Part shown: positions 39,003-53,518 of the stretch, piece after piece
Position numbering within the stretch: position 1 is the stretch's first letter
Layout of the letters: each line of letters opens with the position of its first letter
NCBI RefSeq assembly: GCF_013602415.1
Contig: NZ_WPAG02000002.1
Coordinates: 1,364,001 to 1,428,000, forward strand
Source: Rhodococcus sp. B50
Lineage (GTDB): Bacteria; Actinomycetota; Actinomycetes; Mycobacteriales; Mycobacteriaceae
DNA length: 64,000 bases
Reading direction: 5' to 3'
Position numbers and translations under genes: made by a program
The notes under the pieces: generated by a model
What the model was told of the DNA's origin: nothing
The model's input: only the letters and a program-made list of their open reading frames with translations
Databases searched by the model: none

Positions 39003-39813
39003 CCAGCAGGTATTCCCAGTTCATCGCTCCGCCACCGAGATCGTGCCGCTGGGCGAGTTCGAGGAGCTCACGATCGAGGGACGCGACCCGCTCGTGATCG
39101 TCGGCGATGTTGCGGTACACCGCGATCGTGGGACCGTATGCGGCCTTGAAGAAGTCCCGGAAGTCCGCTCCGGTCGCGAAGCACTCGACACGGAGATTCT
39201 CGGTGCGTGCCTGCAGGTCGGTGACGCGATCGCCGATCAGCTCTCGTACGTGCACCTCGTCGCCCCACAGCGGTGGCGGCTGCGCGCCCGGAGGAGGCGG
39301 CGGCGCATAGGGTTTCATGGTCGCGAACATCTGCCCGATGAAACCGCCGGGTGTCCAGCTCAGCAGGCCGATTCGGCCGCCCGGCCGCGTGACCCGGAGC
39401 AGCTCGTCGGCGGCGACCCGGTGGTAGGGCGCGAACATCACTCCGACGCAGGAGATCACGGCGTCGAAGCTCGCATCGTCGAACGGAAGCGCTTCGGCGT
39501 CCGCCTCCTGCCAGTCGAGATTCGCGCCGGCCGCCTCGGCGTCACGGCGACCGACCTCGAACAATTCCGGTGTCAGGTCGGTGGCGACGACGGTCGCTCC
39601 GGTGAGCGCAGCCGGAATCGAGGCGTTGCCGGACCCCGCGGCGATGTCCAGGACGCGGTCGTCCGGACCGATTCCGGTTGCGGACACGAGTGCGGGTCCG
39701 AGTTCGGCGATGACCTGTGTCGCCACCGCCGGATAGTTGCCGAGTGCCCACATCGCCCGGTGCTTGGCCTTGAGGGCGCGATCGGCGTCGTGTGTCGTGG
39801 AGATATCGGTCAT
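38983..39813 (-). CDS. Class I SAM-dependent methyltransferase
   Basis: A 276-residue enzyme. It has the SAM motif LDIAAGSGNASIPAAL (about residues 54-69), the acidic loop TDLTPELFEVGRRDAEAAGA, motif EADAEALPFDDASFDAVISC and the post-motif LLRVTRPGGRIGLLSW. These mark a UbiE/Methyltransf_11-type fold. A proline run (PPPPPGAQPPP) sits in the substrate-cap region. A strong AGGAGG lies before the ATG at 39813. It is divergent from the HxlR gene across a palindrome, so it is probably under HxlR control. The substrate is unknown. Confidence 0.88.
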   Translation of the reverse strand: MTDISTTHDADRALKAKHRAMWALGNYPAVATQVIAELGPALVSATGIGPDDRVLDIAAGSGNASIPAALTGATVVATDLTPELFEVGRRDAEAAGANLDWQEADAEALPFDDASFDAVISCVGVMFAPYHRVAADELLRVTRPGGRIGLLSWTPGGFIGQMFATMKPYAPPPPPGAQPPPLWGDEVHVRELIGDRVTDLQARTENLRVECFATGADFRDFFKAAYGPTIAVYRNIADDHERVASLDRELLELAQRHDLGGGAMNWEYLLVTARRS

Positions 39814-39911
39814 CAGAGGATTCCTCCTGTCGAGGGACCCGGCTTCGGCACCGTCGGGCGGCGGGCCCGGGTCACAGATCGACTGTAGGAAGGCCGGGGC
39901 GGTGTCCTCCA

Positions 39912-39926
39912 GTACACAATCTGTAC
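39912..39926. promoter_or_regulatory. GTACA-n5-TGTAC operator candidate
   Basis: GTACA-CAATC-TGTAC is a perfect inverted repeat in the 169-bp gap between the divergent methyltransferase and HxlR genes. Its length and GTAC core fit what is known of HxlR-family sites. Confidence 0.55.
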
Positions 39927-39982
39927 CGCACTGCAGTCCGTTCGTGCTGGTCGTGGGGGTCCGACCGGCCTACCATCCGATC

Positions 39983-40663
39983 ATGGGCCCGCCCTACCAG
40001 CAGTTCTGTCCCGTCGCCAAGGCGATGGAACTGTTCGACGAGAGGTGGACGCTGCTCGTGGTGCGTGAGCTCGTACTCGGCAGCGAACGGTTCAACGACC
40101 TCCGACGGGGCCTGCCCCGCATGTCGCCGACGCTGTTGTCGAAGCGGTTGCACCAGCTCGCGGCGGCGGGCATCGTGCAGCGCCTCGAGGACGGAACCGA
40201 CGTCCGGTACGTGCTCACGCCGGCGGGACGCGACCTCGAGACCGTCGTCGACGCGCTCGGCGCCTGGGGGACGCGCTGGACCGGCGAGCTCGGCGACGCC
40301 GATCTCGACCCGAAATTGCTGATGTGGGACATGCACCGGCATGTCGACCGTGCCGCTGTCCCGGGGTCTCGGACGGTCGTCGAGTTCGTCTTCCCAGCGG
40401 TCACCCACGCGCCGCGCCGGTGGTGGCTCGTCATCGGTCCCTACGACGTCGACGTGTGCGACGAGGACCCGGGATTCGAGGTCTCGGTTCGGGTGACGGC
40501 CGGGCTGCGGGAGCTGACCGAGATCTGGCGCGGCGACGCCACCTGGTCGGACGCCCTGCGTTCGGGCGCCGTGGTCGTCGACGGGCCGAGCGTCCTGCGC
40601 CGCTCTCTGCCGCGCTGGTTCGACTCTCCCCTCGCCGCGCCGGCCGGACACCCCGCCGGATGA
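39983..40663 (+). CDS. HxlR-family transcriptional regulator
   Basis: A 226-residue protein. The winged-helix HxlR domain covers about residues 1-95 (FCPVAKAMELFDERWTLLVV, GLPRMSPTLLSKRLHQLAAA, a wing around EDGTDVRYVLTPAG). Cys9 occupies the N-terminal cysteine position that many HxlR proteins use for redox or aldehyde sensing. A C-terminal SCP2-like domain follows (about 105-215). I chose ATG 39983 because the HxlR domain begins there; the frame is open further upstream. It probably represses the divergent methyltransferase gene and itself. Confidence 0.85.
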   Translation: MGPPYQQFCPVAKAMELFDERWTLLVVRELVLGSERFNDLRRGLPRMSPTLLSKRLHQLAAAGIVQRLEDGTDVRYVLTPAGRDLETVVDALGAWGTRWTGELGDADLDPKLLMWDMHRHVDRAAVPGSRTVVEFVFPAVTHAPRRWWLVIGPYDVDVCDEDPGFEVSVRVTAGLRELTEIWRGDATWSDALRSGAVVVDGPSVLRRSLPRWFDSPLAAPAGHPAG

Positions 40664-40678
40664 GGCGGCTGAGACCGA

Positions 40679-41752
40679 TCAGTCGGCGGCGGGCCGGGAC
40701 GGGCGTTTCGGCGGCTCGCAACACCCGACGGCGCACAGGCTCCCGTTGCACCCGGCTCCGAGCAGCGGTTCGGTGCCGCAGCGGCGGGCGGTGAGCCCGT
40801 CGCGTTGTTCCTCGACGAGTTCGCGGACGAGTTGCGCGAAGCGCGGGTCGGTTCCGGCCGTCGCCGCGCGCGAGAAGCCCATGCCCAGCTCGACTGCGCG
40901 ATCGCGGGCTTCGGTGTCGAGATCCCACACGACCTCGAGGTGGTCGGAGACGAATCCGACCGGTACGACCACGATCGCATCGACGCGGCGTTCGTGCAGG
41001 GCGTCGATGTGGTCGACGATGTCGGGTTCGAGCCACGGCACCTGCGGCGGACCCGACCGCGACTGCCACACCAGGTCGTAGTCGTCCTCGCCGAGCGCCT
41101 CGGTCACCAGCCGCGCAGCCTCGGCGACCTGACGACTGTAGAGATGTCCGCCTTCCTCCGGCGGACCGCCCGTCGCGTCGAAGGAGGTCGGGACGGAGTG
41201 GGCCGTGAAGACCAGGCGCGCGGAGTCGCGCACCTCGTCTGCGAGTTCGACGCGCGCTGCGCGCACCGCGTCGGTGACGACGTCGACGAACAACGGGTGA
41301 TCGTAGAAGTGCCGCAGCTTCGTCAGCTGCGGAGCGTTCTCGACGGCGTCCCGCGCCCGGGCGATGTCCTCGTGGTACTGCCGGCATCCCGAGTAACCGC
41401 CCCACGCGGACGTCGCGAACACCAGGGCGTTGCGGATCCCGTCGTCGCGCATCTGCGCGACGGTGTCCTCGACCATCGGATGCCAGTTGCGGTTGCCGAA
41501 GTAGATCGGCAGGTCGATGCCGTGCGCATCGAACTCGGCACGGACGGCGTCGATGATCGCCCGATTCAGGGCGTTGATCGGCGAGACACCCCCGAAGTGC
41601 AGATAGTGCTGTGCGACCTCGTCGAGCCGTTCCGGGGGGATACCTCGTCCGCGGGTGACGTTCTCGAGAAAGGGCCGCACGTCGTCGGGACCTTCCGGTC
41701 CGCCGAACGACAACAGCATCAGCGCGTCGTACGCCTCGGGGGTGTTCGTCAT
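40679..41752 (-). CDS. hemH: Ferrochelatase (coproporphyrin type)
   Basis: A 357-residue enzyme that inserts iron into the porphyrin in heme synthesis. It has [20 protein letters not shown] at the start, [16 protein letters not shown], the iron-site region [11 protein letters not shown] and [19 protein letters not shown]. In actinobacteria the substrate is coproporphyrin III (CpfC). The C-terminus keeps a cysteine cluster ([20 protein letters not shown]) matching the [2Fe-2S] ligands known from actinobacterial ferrochelatases. I set the start at ATG 41752. It is the last gene of the fabG1-inhA-hemH group, 22 bp after inhA, the M. tuberculosis order. Confidence 0.95.
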   Translation of the reverse strand: MTNTPEAYDALMLLSFGGPEGPDDVRPFLENVTRGRGIPPERLDEVAQHYLHFGGVSPINALNRAIIDAVRAEFDAHGIDLPIYFGNRNWHPMVEDTVAQMRDDGIRNALVFATSAWGGYSGCRQYHEDIARARDAVENAPQLTKLRHFYDHPLFVDVVTDAVRAARVELADEVRDSARLVFTAHSVPTSFDATGGPPEEGGHLYSRQVAEAARLVTEALGEDDYDLVWQSRSGPPQVPWLEPDIVDHIDALHERRVDAIVVVPVGFVSDHLEVVWDLDTEARDRAVELGMGFSRAATAGTDPRFAQLVRELVEEQRDGLTARRCGTEPLLGAGCNGSLCAVGCCEPPKRPSRPAAD

Positions 41753-41774
41753 CGAAGTGCCTTCCGTGGTGCGG

Positions 41775-42581
41775 TCAGCCGCCGAAGCCGACCTGGGAGT
41801 GGAACCCGCCGTCGACGTAGACGATGGATCCCGTCGTCCCGGGTAACCAGTCGGAGAGCACCGCACACACGGTCTTCGCCACAGGCGTCGGATCGTCGAC
41901 GTCCCAGCCGATCGGGGACGCGGCCGACCAGCCCTCGTTGAGTCGGTTCATCTCGGCGCCCGGACCGGTCGCGTCGCCGGCGATGGCCTTCGCGGCGAGC
42001 GTCTTGATCGGGCCGGCAGCGACGAGATTGGACCGGATACCGCGCGGGCCGACCTCCTTGGCCACATAGCGGTTCACCGACTCGAGCGTCGCCTTGGACA
42101 CACCCATCCAGTTGTAGAACGGCACGGCCCGGGACGGATCGAAGTCCATTCCCACGATCGAACCGCCCTCGTTCATGACGGGCAGGACGGCCTTGGCGAG
42201 CGCGCCGTAGGAGTAGGCCGACACCTCGAGTGCCACCGCGACGTCCGTCCACGGCGCGTCGAGGAAGGGGCTGCCCAGGCACGACCGGGGGGCGAAGCCG
42301 ATGGAATGGACGACACCGTCGATCCCCTCCGGTGCGAGTTCGCGGATCTTGTCGGCGAGACCGTCGAGATCCTCCTGGTTCTGCACGTCGAGGCTGATCG
42401 CCGGCGGCACCGGCTGCGGGAGACGCTGCGCGATCCGGTCGATCAACCGGAGTCGTTCGAAGCCGGTGATGATCACCTTCGCGCCCTGTTCCTGCGCGAC
42501 CTTCGCGGTGTGGAAGGCGATGGAGGCATCGGTGATGATGCCGGTGACGAGAATGGTCTTGCCCTCGAGCAGTCCGCCCAT
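41775..42581 (-). CDS. inhA: NADH-dependent enoyl-ACP reductase InhA
   Basis: A 268-residue FAS-II enoyl reductase that makes the long meromycolate chain. It shows [20 protein letters not shown] at the dinucleotide site, [11 protein letters not shown] (the strand containing the Ser94 equivalent), the catalytic pair Tyr156 and Lys163 in YNWMGVSK, and [14 protein letters not shown] in the substrate loop. The C-terminus lacks the few extra residues of the M. tuberculosis protein. A GGAGG lies upstream, and 67 bp separate it from fabG1, with which it forms an operon. It is the target family of isoniazid and triclosan. Confidence 0.96.
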   Translation of the reverse strand: MGGLLEGKTILVTGIITDASIAFHTAKVAQEQGAKVIITGFERLRLIDRIAQRLPQPVPPAISLDVQNQEDLDGLADKIRELAPEGIDGVVHSIGFAPRSCLGSPFLDAPWTDVAVALEVSAYSYGALAKAVLPVMNEGGSIVGMDFDPSRAVPFYNWMGVSKATLESVNRYVAKEVGPRGIRSNLVAAGPIKTLAAKAIAGDATGPGAEMNRLNEGWSAASPIGWDVDDPTPVAKTVCAVLSDWLPGTTGSIVYVDGGFHSQVGFGG

Positions 42582-42648
42582 GAGTGTGTCGGTCCTCCAG
42601 TGAGATTCGGATGTGGTCGGTGCGACCGCGGTGTGGTCCGCCGGACCG

Positions 42649-45396
<2,748 letters not shown>

Positions 45397-45400
<4 letters not shown>

Positions 45401-46683
45401 CGCGCGCCCGCACCTCCCTGCGGACCGGGCGCACCGACGGGTGCCTGCGGGTCGGGCGCGGGCCGCGGATCGACGGGCGCCGGTGTCGCCGACGGCACGG
45501 GTGCGTTCGCCTGCGGCGCGACCTGCGGAAGGCCGACCGTCTGCAGGATGCGGGTGATGATCTGATCCGCGGAGACATCGTCCGCGAGCGCGTCGTAGGA
45601 CAGCACCAGGCGGTGGCGGAGCACATCGGGGATGACGTCGACGATGTCCTGCGGCACCACATAATCGCGGCCCCGCACGAGTGCGAGGGCACGGGCCGAG
45701 GAGATGATGCCCAGCGTCGCTCGGGGCGATGCGCCGTAGGCGATCCAACCCTGCACGTCGTGCAGTCCGAGTTCGGCGGGCTGCCGCGTCGCGAAGATGA
45801 CACGCACGACGTAGTCGACCAGCGCGTGATGCACGAAGACGCGTCCGGCGATCTTCTGCAGGCGCAGGAGCTGCTCGTTGTCGAGCACCTGCTTCGGCTC
45901 CGGAGCGGCGACGCCCATCCGGTAGACGATCTCGCGCTCCTCCTCCACCGTCGGATAGTCGACGAGGACCTTGAACAGGAAGCGGTCGCGCTGCGCTTCC
46001 GGCAGCGGATAGACACCCTCGTTCTCGATGGGGTTCTGTGTCGCCATCACGAGGAACGGCTCGGGCATGGGGAAGGTCTTCCCGCCGATGGTGACGTGCC
46101 GTTCGGCCATCACCTCGAGCAGGGCCGACTGCACCTTCGCCGGGGCGCGGTTGATCTCGTCCGCGAGCACGAAGTTCGCGACGACAGGGCCGAGTTCGGT
46201 GTCGAACTCCTCGCGTCCCTGGCGGTAGATACGAGTACCGACAAGATCGGTCGGAACGAGGTCCGGAGTGAACTGCACGCGGGAGAAGGACCCGCCGACG
46301 ACCTTCGCGAAGGTCTCGACGGCCAGCGTCTTCGCCACGCCCGGCACACCTTCGAGCAGCACGTGTCCGCGGGCGAGGACACCGACGAGCATCCGCTCGA
46401 CCAGCAGGTCCTGGCCCACGATCACACGCTTGACCTCGTAGACGGCCCGTTCGAGGAGGCGGACGTCGTCGGCCGGATCGTACGCCTTCGCAGGGGCGTC
46501 GCCGCCGGGCTTACGGGTATTCACGCCGGATGCCTGCGGAGCCGGTGAGGTGTTCACGCCGGCAGTCTTCGGCGCCGGCGCCGGCGCAGCACTCGCCGCA
46601 GCCTGGTTGTTCTTCCGTCCGTCGTTGCCGCCCTGGTTGCCCGGCGTTGCCGAACCGGACGTTCCACCCTCGCGTGAGGTCAC
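45397..46683 (-). CDS. moxR: MoxR-type AAA+ ATPase
   Basis: A protein of about 428 residues. A low-complexity, Ala/Pro/Asn-rich N-terminus of about 65 residues precedes the AAA+ domain: Walker A LLEGVPGVAKTLAVE, Walker B NFVLADEINRAPAKVQSAL, sensor FLVMATQNPIENEGVYPLPE and arginine-finger region AQRDRFLFKV. The tail is proline-rich and disordered. The start is uncertain between TTG 46689 and GTG 46683; GGTGG sits 7 nt before the GTG. It corresponds to moxR1 in the syntenic M. tuberculosis block. Confidence 0.92.
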
Positions 46684-46723
46684 CAACAATCCACCGCTTT
46701 CGCCTACGTCGCTCCGCTGGAAA

Positions 46724-46749
46724 CACCTGCTGCACCACTATTGCAGGTG
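46724..46749. repeat. Inverted repeat between ripA and moxR
   Basis: CACCTGC and GCAGGTG flank a 12-bp spacer in the 172-bp gap. It could act as an operator of moxR or as a weak terminator after ripA. Confidence 0.3.
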
Positions 46750-46855
46750 CCGGCTCGGTGTGTCGTCACCCCTGCACCGACCGGGAGAAAGCACCCGGGA
46801 TCGACCGGATGAGCACCACTCCTGAGCGGTACGAGGGCCGCGGCAAACCTCGCCC

Positions 46856-48802
46856 TCACGACACCATGCGCACCACGTACGGTGTCATGCCGCCCCAGCG
46901 TACCGGCGAGATCTTCACGTACGACCCCGACTGCGGCGCCTCGAGCATCTGCCCGTCACCGAGGTACAGCGCGACGTGCTGACTGGCGTTGGGTCCGTAG
47001 AAGATCATGTCGCCCCGTCTCATCTGCGACGACGGGATCTGTGAGCCTGCCGTGTACTGATATCCGGTGTAATGCGGGAGCGAGATGCCGATACCCGCGA
47101 ACGCGTAGATCATCAGTCCGGAACAGTCGAAGCCGACCTTGGCGTAGTCACCGTGGACATCGGCGACACCGCCGTCGCGGATGCCACGGGTCGGGCCGTT
47201 CTCGTTTCCGCCGCCCCACGCGTAGGGCACCCCGATCTGGGACATCGCGCGGTCGATGACGACCTCCACCGCCGCAGGACCGGTGACGCTCGGACGGGAC
47301 GGAGTGCGAGGCGTCGAGTTCGGCGCGGAGGGGCGGGAGCCCGTTCCGCCGGTGCCGGATCCCGGAGTCTCCACGACGGGATCGCTCGGATCCGGGTTCT
47401 CCCAGTCGATCCCACCGTCGTCACTACCGGCGTCGTCGCCCTCGTCGGGAACGGTCCCGCCGTCCGTCTCGTCCGGGACGGTTCCGCTGTCGGTGTCCTC
47501 GTCCGTGTAGTCCGGGACGGTGCCACCGTCGGTGTCGTCCGGGACGGTGCCACCGTCGGTGTCGTCCGGGACGGTGCCACCGTCGGTGTCGTCCGGGACG
47601 GTTCCCCCGTCGGTGCCGTCCGGGACGGTTCCACCATCGGTGTAGCCCGGCGTACCCGTATCGGTTCCGTCGTCCTGCGGGGCCCCGGACTCGGTGGTGA
47701 CCTCTCCTGGTGATGCGACGTCGCCGTCGGTCGCGGCGGGTGAGTCCTCGATCAGGGTGTGGGGGCGGCGACCGTTGGCGAGTTCCGCCGCACGTGCCCG
47801 GGCTGCGGCGTCGGCCGCGACACGCTCGGTCGCCTCCGCAGCCGCGACCCGCGCTGCCTCGGCCGCCGCCGCCGCAGCAGCTTCCTCGGCTGCCCGGCGA
47901 CGATCCCAGTCGAGATACTGCGCGCGTTGCCCCTCGAGTCCGGCGACGTTCACACGGGCCTTGTCCAGCTCGCTCTGTGCGCCCGCGCGTTCCTGCTCGA
48001 TCCGCGACTTCTCGGCGGCCTGCCGGCCGAGTTCCACACGCGCGACGGCGATCGCGGCCTCCGCTTCGGCCTTGCGTTGTTCGGCCGCGTCCGCAGCCGC
48101 GTCGGCCTCGAGCTTGGCCGCCCGCGCCCGCGAGTGGGAGTTGGCCTCCGTGGCCCGGGCGCGCTGGAGCGCGTCGAGCACCGCGGTGCGCCCGGCGGAG
48201 AGCACCCGCATCACCTGGGCACGGTCGAGCAGGTCGTCCGGACCGTCGACATCGAGGAAGGCGGCGAGGGACACAGAATTGGCGCCGCGCGTGTAGCTGT
48301 CGCGGACGAACGCGTCGAAGTTCTGCTGCGCGGCGGCGATCCGATCGGCGGCGTCGTCGAGTGCACGACGGGAATCCGCGACCACCCGCTCGGCGAGATC
48401 CGCCGCATCGCGCGCGCTCTGCAGGTCGACGAGAGCCCGGTTGACGTCCTCACGTCGGATCGCGACCTGCGCGTCGAGCTCGGCGAGTTGCTGATCGGCG
48501 TCGGCGATCCGGACGATCAGTTGCCCGACCCGATCGATAGTGGCCGCGACGGTGGCACCTGCGCGGTCGATCTCCGCGTCGGAGGGATTCGGCGGCGGGG
48601 GCGGCGCCGCGGAGGCCGTCGTGGAGACGGTGAGGAGTACGGCTGTGACCAGTCCCAAACCGGCGAGCAGCGTGCCGGTGCGCGCCCGCGGGGCACGACG
48701 GGGCGTCGGACTGTCGGGTCGGCGACCTGCAGTGAGCGTCGTGCCGGCGCCGTCCGGCCCCGACCGTCGCGGAATCCCTCCGTGGATACCGAACCGTCTC
48801 AC
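46856..48802 (-). CDS. ripA: NlpC/P60 peptidoglycan endopeptidase RipA
   Basis: A 648-residue secreted hydrolase that cuts the D-Glu-mDAP bond in septal peptidoglycan. The order is: basic N-terminus, signal helix (LLAGLGLVTAVLLTVSTTAS) at about 43-66, an alpha-helical coiled-coil inhibitory domain to about 365, seven DGGTVPDxT-type repeats (about 389-455), a Pro/Ser/Thr linker, and the NlpC/P60 domain. That domain carries nucleophile Cys560 (FDCSGLM) and His609 (ASQHVALYLG). GTG 48802 is preceded by GGGAG at 6 nt. The repeat block is not a normal RipA feature. Only one such hydrolase gene is here; the ripB neighbour of mycobacteria is missing. Confidence 0.95.
   Translation of the reverse strand: MRRFGIHGGIPRRSGPDGAGTTLTAGRRPDSPTPRRAPRARTGTLLAGLGLVTAVLLTVSTTASAAPPPPPNPSDAEIDRAGATVAATIDRVGQLIVRIADADQQLAELDAQVAIRREDVNRALVDLQSARDAADLAERVVADSRRALDDAADRIAAAQQNFDAFVRDSYTRGANSVSLAAFLDVDGPDDLLDRAQVMRVLSAGRTAVLDALQRARATEANSHSRARAAKLEADAAADAAEQRKAEAEAAIAVARVELGRQAAEKSRIEQERAGAQSELDKARVNVAGLEGQRAQYLDWDRRRAAEEAAAAAAAEAARVAAAEATERVAADAAARARAAELANGRRPHTLIEDSPAATDGDVASPGEVTTESGAPQDDGTDTGTPGYTDGGTVPDGTDGGTVPDDTDGGTVPDDTDGGTVPDDTDGGTVPDYTDEDTDSGTVPDETDGGTVPDEGDDAGSDDGGIDWENPDPSDPVVETPGSGTGGTGSRPSAPNSTPRTPSRPSVTGPAAVEVVIDRAMSQIGVPYAWGGGNENGPTRGIRDGGVADVHGDYAKVGFDCSGLMIYAFAGIGISLPHYTGYQYTAGSQIPSSQMRRGDMIFYGPNASQHVALYLGDGQMLEAPQSGSYVKISPVRWGGMTPYVVRMVS
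47434..47639 (-). repeat. In-frame 27-bp tandem repeats in ripA
   Basis: Seven copies of a unit encoding DGGTVPD plus two variable residues lie between the coiled coil and the catalytic domain. Four central units are nearly identical, and a 4-residue DEDT insert separates units 5 and 6. Such a block is expected to vary in copy number between strains. Confidence 0.9.
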
Positions 48803-49134
48803 TTGCGTCTCCCTCGGTCGCACCTGGTGGCCGAGACATCCGGCCGGACGATCCGAGGAAGGCAAGCAGCATCCGCCGGCCGTGGGTACCCCACGGCTCA
48901 CACGCTGCAGTCGTACACCGGCTGTGGGCAGCGCCCCCACGAGCCGGGTTGTGACACACCTTCCCCAAGAGCGTCATGAGAACCGTACGACACCACAGGG
49001 GTATGTCGCATGACAGTCACGAAGATCGCTCGAAGAACACCGTGAGGACACCGAACGGCTTCACCCGCGGGGTCGCAACGGGACCGTCGCAGGGACGGCC
49101 CGGAAAACGCTTCGGCAGTGACGGGAAAGAGACC
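48803..49134 (-). other. Leader/promoter region of ripA
   Basis: 332 bp without a gene. Read towards ripA it contains two GC-rich hairpins: GTGGG-n7-CCCAC at about 48,930, and GCCGTGGG-gta-CCCACGGC at 48879-48897, a perfect 8-bp stem. The second lies about 77 nt before the start codon. A structured 5' leader is plausible. I could not match it to a known riboswitch class. Confidence 0.5.
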
Positions 49135-49683
49135 TCAGGAAGCCTCGGACGATGACGGTCCGTTACCGCCGGCAACGGTTGGGTCACCGTCCACCCGGCG
49201 CCGCTTCGCCAGGAAGGTCGCGCCGGCTGCAAGGGCGACGACCGCGATGATGAGCAACGTCATCAGCGTCCAGGGGGGCGACGGCTCGAGCACCGAATCG
49301 ACGAAGTTGCGCGTGGACACCACCGGATCTCCGGTGTACGTGCGGTCCTGGGCCGCCTCGAGAGTAACCCGGTCGAGATCCGCGCTGAACGTCCCGACCC
49401 ATCCTGGGCTCAGGACCAGTACGGTCCCGCCGTCCTCGGCTCCCACCTCCGTCGCGAGGTCGCGCAGCTGCGAATCGATACGGGGGTCCCGGTCGAGCAC
49501 GACCACACTCAGATCGATCCCGTTCTCCTGGGCGCGCTGCACCTCGGCGACGAGATCGTCGACGTACTGCGACGGCGCCGCCACCTGATCGTCGGCGAGA
49601 TCGACGAGCACCTTGTCGATCGAGACCCCGGCAGGCAGATCCGTGAGCGCAGGGCCCGGTATGCGAAGCAGTGGCGCAGACAT
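49135..49683 (-). CDS. DUF6676 (Rv1476-like) membrane protein
   Basis: A 182-residue protein. The N-terminal 130 residues form a soluble domain resembling a TPM-like fold (DLPAGVSIDKVLVDLADDQV, ENGIDLSVVVLDRDPRIDSQ). Then follow one membrane helix (LMTLLIIAVVALAAGATFLA), the stop-transfer RRR and a polar tail. It has no classical signal peptide. Strong GGAGAGAG immediately precedes the ATG. It lies between acn and ripA exactly as Rv1476 does, and a role in envelope biology with RipA is suggested only by conserved neighbourhood. Confidence 0.85.
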   Translation of the reverse strand: MSAPLLRIPGPALTDLPAGVSIDKVLVDLADDQVAAPSQYVDDLVAEVQRAQENGIDLSVVVLDRDPRIDSQLRDLATEVGAEDGGTVLVLSPGWVGTFSADLDRVTLEAAQDRTYTGDPVVSTRNFVDSVLEPSPPWTLMTLLIIAVVALAAGATFLAKRRRVDGDPTVAGGNGPSSSEAS

Positions 49684-49879
49684 CTCTCTCCGGTGGTGCT
49701 GAACAAAATCCGGGCGATCCGGCGGTCCGGCCGCTCGGAAACGACACGAAGCGCCACACCCGTGCGGCAGTGCAGAACACTACGCGATCGCGCGACGGGG
49801 GCTCGCAGCACTCGTCGCGAACAGCATCGATACCCGCGCCGCCTCGCATCGGGACGACAACCCCGACTTCGGTTCAATA

Positions 49880-49895
49880 CAGGACAAGCGTACTG
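49880..49895. promoter_or_regulatory. AcnR operator overlapping the acn promoter
   Basis: CAGGACAAGCGTACTG fits the consensus CAGNACnnncGTACTG that I recall for AcnR of Corynebacterium glutamicum at every fixed position. It ends 2 bp before a TAGAAT -10 hexamer (49897-49902). That places it at roughly -14 to -29 from the expected start, where AcnR binding would block RNA polymerase. Confidence 0.85.
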
Positions 49896-49896
49896 T

Positions 49897-49902
49897 TAGA
49901 AT
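49897..49902 (+). promoter_or_regulatory. Probable -10 element of the acn promoter
   Basis: TAGAAT lies about 125 bp before the acn GTG and directly beside the AcnR site. The implied 5' leader is about 115 nt. The rest of the 342-bp gap between DUF6676 and acn holds no gene I can support. Confidence 0.6.
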
Positions 49903-49953
49903 CGAGTGCGAGACGCCACGACATTCTGCATCCGGGCCACGGGCCGCGGGTGA

Positions 49954-52830
<2,877 letters not shown>

Positions 52831-52870
52831 GAGCACTGCACGTGACTCGAACGGTCACATCTGTGTGAAG

Positions 52871-52907
52871 CGGCGGGCCCGGGACGAGACTCGTCTCGGG
52901 CCCGCCG
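52871..52907 (+). terminator. Strong hairpin between acn and acnR
   Basis: CGGCGGGCCCGGGACGA-gac-TCGTCTCGGGCCCGCCG forms a 17-bp stem with one wobble, 41 bp after the acn stop and 29 bp before the acnR start. It has no T-run. It may end most acn transcripts while letting a fraction through to acnR. Confidence 0.7.
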
Positions 52908-52935
52908 TCTCCCTCGAGCGGAAAGGAAGTGGCGC

Positions 52936-53502
52936 GTGCCCAAGGTCAGTGAGGACCATCTCGCCGCGCGGCGCAGGCAGATCCTCGACGGTGCCCGTCG
53001 GTGCTTCGCCGAATACGGCTACGAAGGCGCGACCGTGCGACTGCTCGAAGAGGCCACGGGCCTGTCCCGGGGCGCGATCTTCCACCATTTCAAGGACAAG
53101 GACGGCCTGTTCCTCGCGCTCGCGCAGGAGGACGCGCGGCGCATGGCGGACGTCGCCGCCAACGAGGGTCTCGTGCAGGTCATGCGCGACATGCTGTCCA
53201 CGCCCGATCAGTTCGACTGGCTCGGGACCCGACTCGAGATCACCCGCCGCCTGCGTACCGACCCCGAGTTCGCGAAGGCATGGACACAGCACTCCGCGGA
53301 ATTGACCGAGGCCACCGTGGGTCGTCTCGAACGGCAGCGCGAAGCGGGCCGGCTCCGCGACGACGTGCCGACCGAAGTTCTCCTCGGCTATCTCGACCTC
53401 GTCCTCGACGGACTCGTCGCCCGCCTTGCCTCGGGGCACGCCGAACAGGATCTTGTCGCGGTGCTCGACCTCGTCGAGGAGTCGGTGCGCCGACGCGACT
53501 GA
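52936..53502 (+). CDS. acnR: TetR-family repressor AcnR
   Basis: A 188-residue TetR protein with the DNA-binding domain in residues 8-60 (RRRQILDGARRCFAEYGYEG, LEEATGLSRGAIFHHFKDKD). The all-helical C-terminal half binds citrate-Mg in the C. glutamicum homologue. GTG 52936 follows GGAAAGGAAG. It sits directly after acn, as acnR and Rv1474c do, and a perfect AcnR operator is present at the acn promoter. Function as the aconitase repressor is therefore well supported. Confidence 0.93.
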   Translation: MPKVSEDHLAARRRQILDGARRCFAEYGYEGATVRLLEEATGLSRGAIFHHFKDKDGLFLALAQEDARRMADVAANEGLVQVMRDMLSTPDQFDWLGTRLEITRRLRTDPEFAKAWTQHSAELTEATVGRLERQREAGRLRDDVPTEVLLGYLDLVLDGLVARLASGHAEQDLVAVLDLVEESVRRRD

Positions 53503-53518
53503 CGCGCGCTGCCCCTCC

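Noticed and set aside
48803-49010. Cyclic-di-AMP (ydaO-type) riboswitch upstream of ripA
   Set aside because: I looked for its conserved segments (CGGGGGACCCA, GGGGTGAATC and CAGCTAACCTCGTAGGC) and found none, so only a generic structured leader is reported.
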